In this document: piece by piece, positions 60,155-64,000 of the stretch
How positions within the stretch are numbered: position 1 is the stretch's first letter
How the letters are laid out: each line of letters starts with the position of its first letter
Source: Buttiauxella agrestis ATCC 33320
Lineage (GTDB): Bacteria; Pseudomonadota; Gammaproteobacteria; Enterobacterales; Enterobacteriaceae
Length of the DNA: 64,000 bases
Reading direction: 5' to 3'
NCBI GenBank assembly: GCA_024169445.1
Contig: JALKFA010000001.1
Location: 5,077,064 to 5,141,063, forward strand
Notes under the pieces: model-generated
The model's database searches: none
What the model saw: the letters and a program-made list of their open reading frames with translations, nothing else
What the model was told of the DNA's origin: nothing
Made by a program: the position numbers and the translations under genes

Positions 60155-62667
60155 TAGGTACCTCCAGAACATTGCGCATCACCAGAAAGGATGTGCGTTT
60201 GATTTTTACCCGGCGATGCAAGGCGATATGGCGCGTGGCATTCGTTGACCCGCCCTTTCCCCCACACCACATGCAAATTGCCGCTATCCGCCAGGCCACT
60301 GAGGAACACCACGCCGTTATCGCCGACGATGCCGGTTTCATCCGTGCCTTCCAGCGTCACTGTTGCGCCAAATGGCACCACGCCCTTGCCGATGTGTATG
60401 GTCATTAAGGCGCGCTGACCCAAATGGGTTTTGTAACGCATCACCACCATTGCCCCTTTGGTGGGCACAACATCGCGGTGAATCGCGTCTATATCTGCAT
60501 TGCCGGCCAGTTTGTGGGTATCAAGGTTGATGTCGTTGTAATGCCATGGCGTTAAGTAAGGGATGACGGCATAACCGCGTGAATCGGTGTAGACGTTCTG
60601 GCTGCAGGTTATTTCGAGATTTTCCACACCAGGTGCTTCAATCAGGCCGAAGGTTTCTCCAAGCGTGTGAGCAAGCGTGATCCCATGGCGATGCACCACC
60701 ACTGCGCCATTCATGCCGTAGTTAATGCGCTTGGTGTCGTCGCCATAGCTGTAACCCAACGCCAGGTCGCTATAAGGTGCAAGCCACGCTAATTGCGCGT
60801 TACCACCATTTTGTTGCTGGTGGTTGCCGTAGGTTTGTTGCACTGAATACTGTAATTGATCGTTTTCCAGCAACGTACCGTTCACGCCAACCTGATGCTG
60901 CGTGGTGCCGTGGGTATTAGTGGTGACGCTGTATTGCGCCCACGCTTTAGGCAGCAACTTTTCCAGTGGGATCTGGATATCAAAAGCAATCTGGCGATCG
61001 TTATCGCTATGGTAATCATCATGCACCCAGGACAGAGCAATACCGAAGTTTGCCCATTGCGTCGTGGCACGCACGCCCGCACTCAGCGATTGCTGTGCCT
61101 CGGTGGAACCCCAAAAATCATCCTTCGTCCCGGCAAGGTAAAAATTACTGTGGTCGCTTAATGACTGGCTGATATTAATCTGCATCCGGCTGCGTTTGTT
61201 TCCCTGCCAGTCCTGCACCTGCCCTTCACGATCCGCCGCTTCCTGGAAGGTGTAATAACCTTTGGTTGAATAACGGTAACCCGCCAGAGTCACGGCGGTA
61301 TTCGTCGCTTCAAACTCTTTGGAATACTGGAAGCGCCACGACTGGCCTTGTGCATCGGGCGAATCGGTGAAACGCGACTGAGCGTGGCTCATATCCACGG
61401 CAATAGAACCCAGAATACCTAAGCCTATCCCCGAGCCGAATATCGCTGAGAAATAGTTTGCCGCAGCAATCACCCCGCCATAGAGCGTCACGTAGTTGGA
61501 TAAACCGTAGGTCAGCGTGCCCTGGCTAAACAGCGGATCGCTGGAGGCGCTATTACTGCGATAACGCCCCGTTGACCAGGTGTATTTCATGCTCCCTTCA
61601 CGCTGCATATTGGGTATCGAAGCAAAAGACTGCACAAAGTGACGCTCGCTGCCATCGGCTTCGGTGATCGTCACATCCAGATCGCCACCCGACGCGGTGG
61701 GATAAAGGTCAGTTATCTGGAAAGGGCCAGCCGGAACAAAGTTCTGATAAATGACATAGCCATTTTGGCGAATGGTGACTTTGGCATTGGAGTTAGCGAT
61801 ACCGTGGATAACCGGCGCAAAGCCGCGCAGGCTATCAGGGCGCATCCCTTCTTCCATCGCCAGTTGCACGCCGGTGTATTGCACACTGTCAAAAATATCC
61901 CCCGGCGTATAGGTCTGGCCCATTGTCAGAGACACACCGCCCAACGCTGGGAAAAAGCGCTGCAAATAGCTGTTCATCGACGACCATTTCTCGCCTCCCT
62001 GGCCATAGCTGAAACTGCTGTAATTACGCAGACGCCACGCACCAAGGTTCACTCCCGATTGCAGATTCAGGTAGCCGTTATTGCTATTCTCACCATGCTT
62101 GCTTTTATTTTGCGAGGCCGACCAGGCATAGTTGGTAAATAACACCGCCTCACCGTCATCCCATTGTGCAGGGTCGATAAAGTCATGCGCTTTGCTATCA
62201 ATATTTTCCTGGGGAATACTCAGTTTCAGCGTCTGGCTGGTAAAGGCAAACGTACTGCTGGCTTGTGGAATCATTTCTGCCAGCGAAGATATCGCTTTAT
62301 CTAAAGGTGCCGCGGCTAACTGTTCTGTGGAATGGAGATTAACGCCCCACTTCTTCAGTTGAGCTGGCGTTAACACCGGAACCAGTTTTTTATCATCCCC
62401 GGTCACAAACTCAATATTCTCATCAGCGACTTTATCGCTATTCACCATAATGTGAACACGATAATTTCCCGGTAGTTGCGCCCCTTGTTCTTCAAACAGA
62501 GAAATATCAACAGTCGGTTTTTCCGGTGAGTCTAATTCCAGTAATGCCGGATTAAACCAGGCCTTCGCATTTGCCCCTTGGGGAATTACAGCCAGGAGTG
62601 CAGCGAATGGCACAACCCAGTGCAATGCCGAAAAATAAGCACGGTGAAATATGCGGAAATAACGCAT
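60154..62667 (-). CDS. Fimbrial usher (FimD/PapC family)
   Basis: The 837-residue outer membrane usher has a signal peptide, the N-terminal chaperone-binding domain (FNPALLELDSPEKPTVDISLFEEQGAQLPGNY), the 24-strand barrel with a plug (GNYRVHI-like segments and TYGLSNYVTLYGG), and a C-terminal domain ending with two cysteines. It secretes and assembles pilin subunits. It follows the chaperone by 41 bases and couples to the adhesin. Confidence 0.92.
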   Translation of the reverse strand: MRYFRIFHRAYFSALHWVVPFAALLAVIPQGANAKAWFNPALLELDSPEKPTVDISLFEEQGAQLPGNYRVHIMVNSDKVADENIEFVTGDDKKLVPVLTPAQLKKWGVNLHSTEQLAAAPLDKAISSLAEMIPQASSTFAFTSQTLKLSIPQENIDSKAHDFIDPAQWDDGEAVLFTNYAWSASQNKSKHGENSNNGYLNLQSGVNLGAWRLRNYSSFSYGQGGEKWSSMNSYLQRFFPALGGVSLTMGQTYTPGDIFDSVQYTGVQLAMEEGMRPDSLRGFAPVIHGIANSNAKVTIRQNGYVIYQNFVPAGPFQITDLYPTASGGDLDVTITEADGSERHFVQSFASIPNMQREGSMKYTWSTGRYRSNSASSDPLFSQGTLTYGLSNYVTLYGGVIAAANYFSAIFGSGIGLGILGSIAVDMSHAQSRFTDSPDAQGQSWRFQYSKEFEATNTAVTLAGYRYSTKGYYTFQEAADREGQVQDWQGNKRSRMQINISQSLSDHSNFYLAGTKDDFWGSTEAQQSLSAGVRATTQWANFGIALSWVHDDYHSDNDRQIAFDIQIPLEKLLPKAWAQYSVTTNTHGTTQHQVGVNGTLLENDQLQYSVQQTYGNHQQQNGGNAQLAWLAPYSDLALGYSYGDDTKRINYGMNGAVVVHRHGITLAHTLGETFGLIEAPGVENLEITCSQNVYTDSRGYAVIPYLTPWHYNDINLDTHKLAGNADIDAIHRDVVPTKGAMVVMRYKTHLGQRALMTIHIGKGVVPFGATVTLEGTDETGIVGDNGVVFLSGLADSGNLHVVWGKGRVNECHAPYRLASPGKNQTHILSGDAQCSGGT

Positions 62668-62708
62668 GATTTTATATTTCCTGGCTGATAAAGGAAAAAT
62701 TCAGTTTC

Positions 62709-63401
62709 TTAAAGCGTGGTGCTGCCGGGATCGCTGGCACCGCCATAATCATTGATTAACTTCCAGCTCAGCTGGTTTCCGGACATTCCCGCCAGCGATA
62801 AATTAACCGAACTGTGCGGTGCTACCCATTCGGCATTTTTAATCGGTTTTCCGCCCAGCGTTAACTGGTTAAAAATGGCGTACCAGGGAGAGTTATTGAC
62901 CACTGTCAGCGTATTTCCACTGCGGCTAAACGTCAGCTTTTCCGCAAAATCTTTAGGTGGATTACCCAGCCCTTCCGGGCGATAGAACAGTTTCATGCGG
63001 GTTTTGATAGCAATTTGTAGTTTGTTTGTGATTTCGCTATCGGTTTCAGGAATAGAACGCACGTTGACCCAAAACAGCGACTCCCGGTCGCCAGGCAAAG
63101 GGTTTCCGGAGTAGATAATACGCAGCTGGTTTTCTTCACCACCGTCGATACGAAATAAAGGCGGCGTAATCACAAAAGGGGCTTTAACCTTTTCATCACC
63201 GGTATCAACCCATGATTGAATTAAATAAGCCCCTGCATCTTTGGTTGCTTCAACTTTTAATTCAGCTTCTTTATTTTCAGCATGATAAACAACACGCGTG
63301 GCACCGACGATAATTCCGGCGTGAGAGATTAATGGAAATAAAACAATGACTGCCAGCATGGCAAACCATGCCATAGCACGATATTTAACAAAAACTAACA
63401 T
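62709..63401 (-). CDS. Periplasmic fimbrial chaperone (PapD family)
   Basis: The 230-residue protein has a signal peptide ending around ISHAG and two Ig-like domains. The G1 strand with alternating hydrophobic residues is LQIAIKTRMKLFYRP, and R and K of the subunit anchor are visible (TRVVY and TRMKLFYRP). It folds pilins by donor-strand complementation. Start as given; a later methionine at residue 10 also gives a usable signal. Confidence 0.92.
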   Translation of the reverse strand: MLVFVKYRAMAWFAMLAVIVLFPLISHAGIIVGATRVVYHAENKEAELKVEATKDAGAYLIQSWVDTGDEKVKAPFVITPPLFRIDGGEENQLRIIYSGNPLPGDRESLFWVNVRSIPETDSEITNKLQIAIKTRMKLFYRPEGLGNPPKDFAEKLTFSRSGNTLTVVNNSPWYAIFNQLTLGGKPIKNAEWVAPHSSVNLSLAGMSGNQLSWKLINDYGGASDPGSTTL

Positions 63402-63451
63402 AGCTGCCCCAACTGTATCAGTCAGGCATCCTTGCCCGTTAACGCATAAAC

Positions 63452-63970
63452 TTAGTTATAAATGATGGTGAACTGCGAAGTGGCAACCACGCTGCCGGCT
63501 GTCACAGCCGAATTGGTCGCTACATAACTCGCCTGATATTTCAGTTTATTTTTACCCGGAGCTAATTTGAAATCGGTTGACGGTGCATACATGGCAATTT
63601 TCTGCCCGGTATCAGAATCAATTTCAATAGCGACACCGCTCGCAACACTGGTCGAATCAATAGCTAATAAAGTTTTATCAACTGAATCTGCGGTACCACT
63701 AAAACGGATGTTGGCATTAGTGTCAGGGCAATTATCCAGGTCAATGGTAAAAGGGACAGAAGATGATTTTGCAGCCACGGTAGCTAAACTGGTTTTTGCC
63801 ACTTTACCCAGAGCAACAGGAATGATTTTCCCGGCACCATTAGTCACGTTACAAGCCGTTTCCGTAATTTCACCGGTAAAGTGAACGGAACCGTCTGCAG
63901 CATTTGCCACAGAAACCATCCCGCCCAGAGCCAGTGCGGCTGCCACTAATTTTAATTTAAAATACTTCAT
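63452..63970 (-). CDS. Major fimbrial subunit (type 1 pilin family)
   Basis: The 172-residue pilin has a signal peptide cleaved after ANA, an HFTGEITETACNV donor strand segment, two cysteines (C40, C81 by count) forming the usual disulfide, and the C-terminal beta-zipper FTIIYN with penultimate tyrosine. It is the first gene of the four-gene operon (pilin, chaperone, usher, adhesin) and has an AGAGGGG ribosome site. The region upstream, where a phase switch or promoter would be, is outside the window. Confidence 0.92.
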   Translation of the reverse strand: MKYFKLKLVAAALALGGMVSVANAADGSVHFTGEITETACNVTNGAGKIIPVALGKVAKTSLATVAAKSSSVPFTIDLDNCPDTNANIRFSGTADSVDKTLLAIDSTSVASGVAIEIDSDTGQKIAMYAPSTDFKLAPGKNKLKYQASYVATNSAVTAGSVVATSQFTIIYN

Positions 63971-64000
63971 ACAAACCCCTCTTTTTTACATGACGAACAT

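Overview
The window is chromosomal DNA of a gammaproteobacterium of the family Enterobacteriaceae. Most genes are close relatives of E. coli genes and sit in E. coli order: ygaVP, alaE, ygaC, ygaM, nrdHIEF, proVWX, ygaZH, emrRAB, luxS, micA, gshA, yqaAB, argVYZQ-type tRNAs, serV, csrA, alaS, recX, recA, pncC, mltB, srlAEBD-gutM-srlR-gutQ, mutS, rpoS, nlpD, pcm, surE. Moderate GC content, a 127-base ERIC element, REP-type repeats and melibiose plus sorbitol genes suggest a genus such as Buttiauxella, Kluyvera or a neighbour; the genus is a guess.

Left part (1-31.5 kb). A minus-strand 5-oxoproline operon (fused PxpB-PxpC, DUF1445 protein, PxpA, NRAMP-like transporter) faces a divergent FadR-type regulator. 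Then come the sulfur-stress pair ygaV-ygaP, an ERIC element in front of a small YodC-like gene, alaE, ygaC, ygaM, a tandem array of REP-like palindromes, a MocR regulator paired with an AhpD-like protein, the class Ib ribonucleotide reductase operon, the ProU glycine betaine importer, an MFS exporter, the valine exporter YgaZH, the EmrRAB multidrug pump, a stand-alone 2-isopropylmalate synthase with a convergent AraC regulator, luxS, the sRNA MicA, gshA and yqaAB.

Middle (30.6-45.7 kb). Four identical tRNA-Arg(ACG) genes and one tRNA-Ser(GCT) share a strong promoter. The tRNA spacers carry two copies of a segment of about 115 bases ending in a 19-base copy of the tRNA 3' end. After csrA, alaS, recX, recA and pncC there is a second zinc-type ABC transporter operon under a near-perfect Zur box, headed by an unannotated 37-residue membrane peptide. 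The melibiose genes melR-melA-melB then lie between mltB and srlA, with a decayed mltB fragment on their far side that marks the insertion.

Right part (45.8-64 kb). The sorbitol PTS operon runs almost directly into mutS, and mutS converges on rpoS with only one terminator and one repeat between them, so two segments that are long in E. coli are missing here. The stationary-phase and repair genes rpoS, nlpD, pcm and surE follow. Beyond surE, where truD would be expected, there is an AT-rich gap, a LysR-type regulator and a four-gene chaperone-usher fimbrial operon (pilin, chaperone, usher, adhesin).

No phage, transposase, CRISPR array or toxin cluster was seen. The most unusual items are the peptide heading the zinc operon, the tRNA-end repeats, the mltB scar at the melibiose insertion, the REP array and the fimbrial insertion next to surE.
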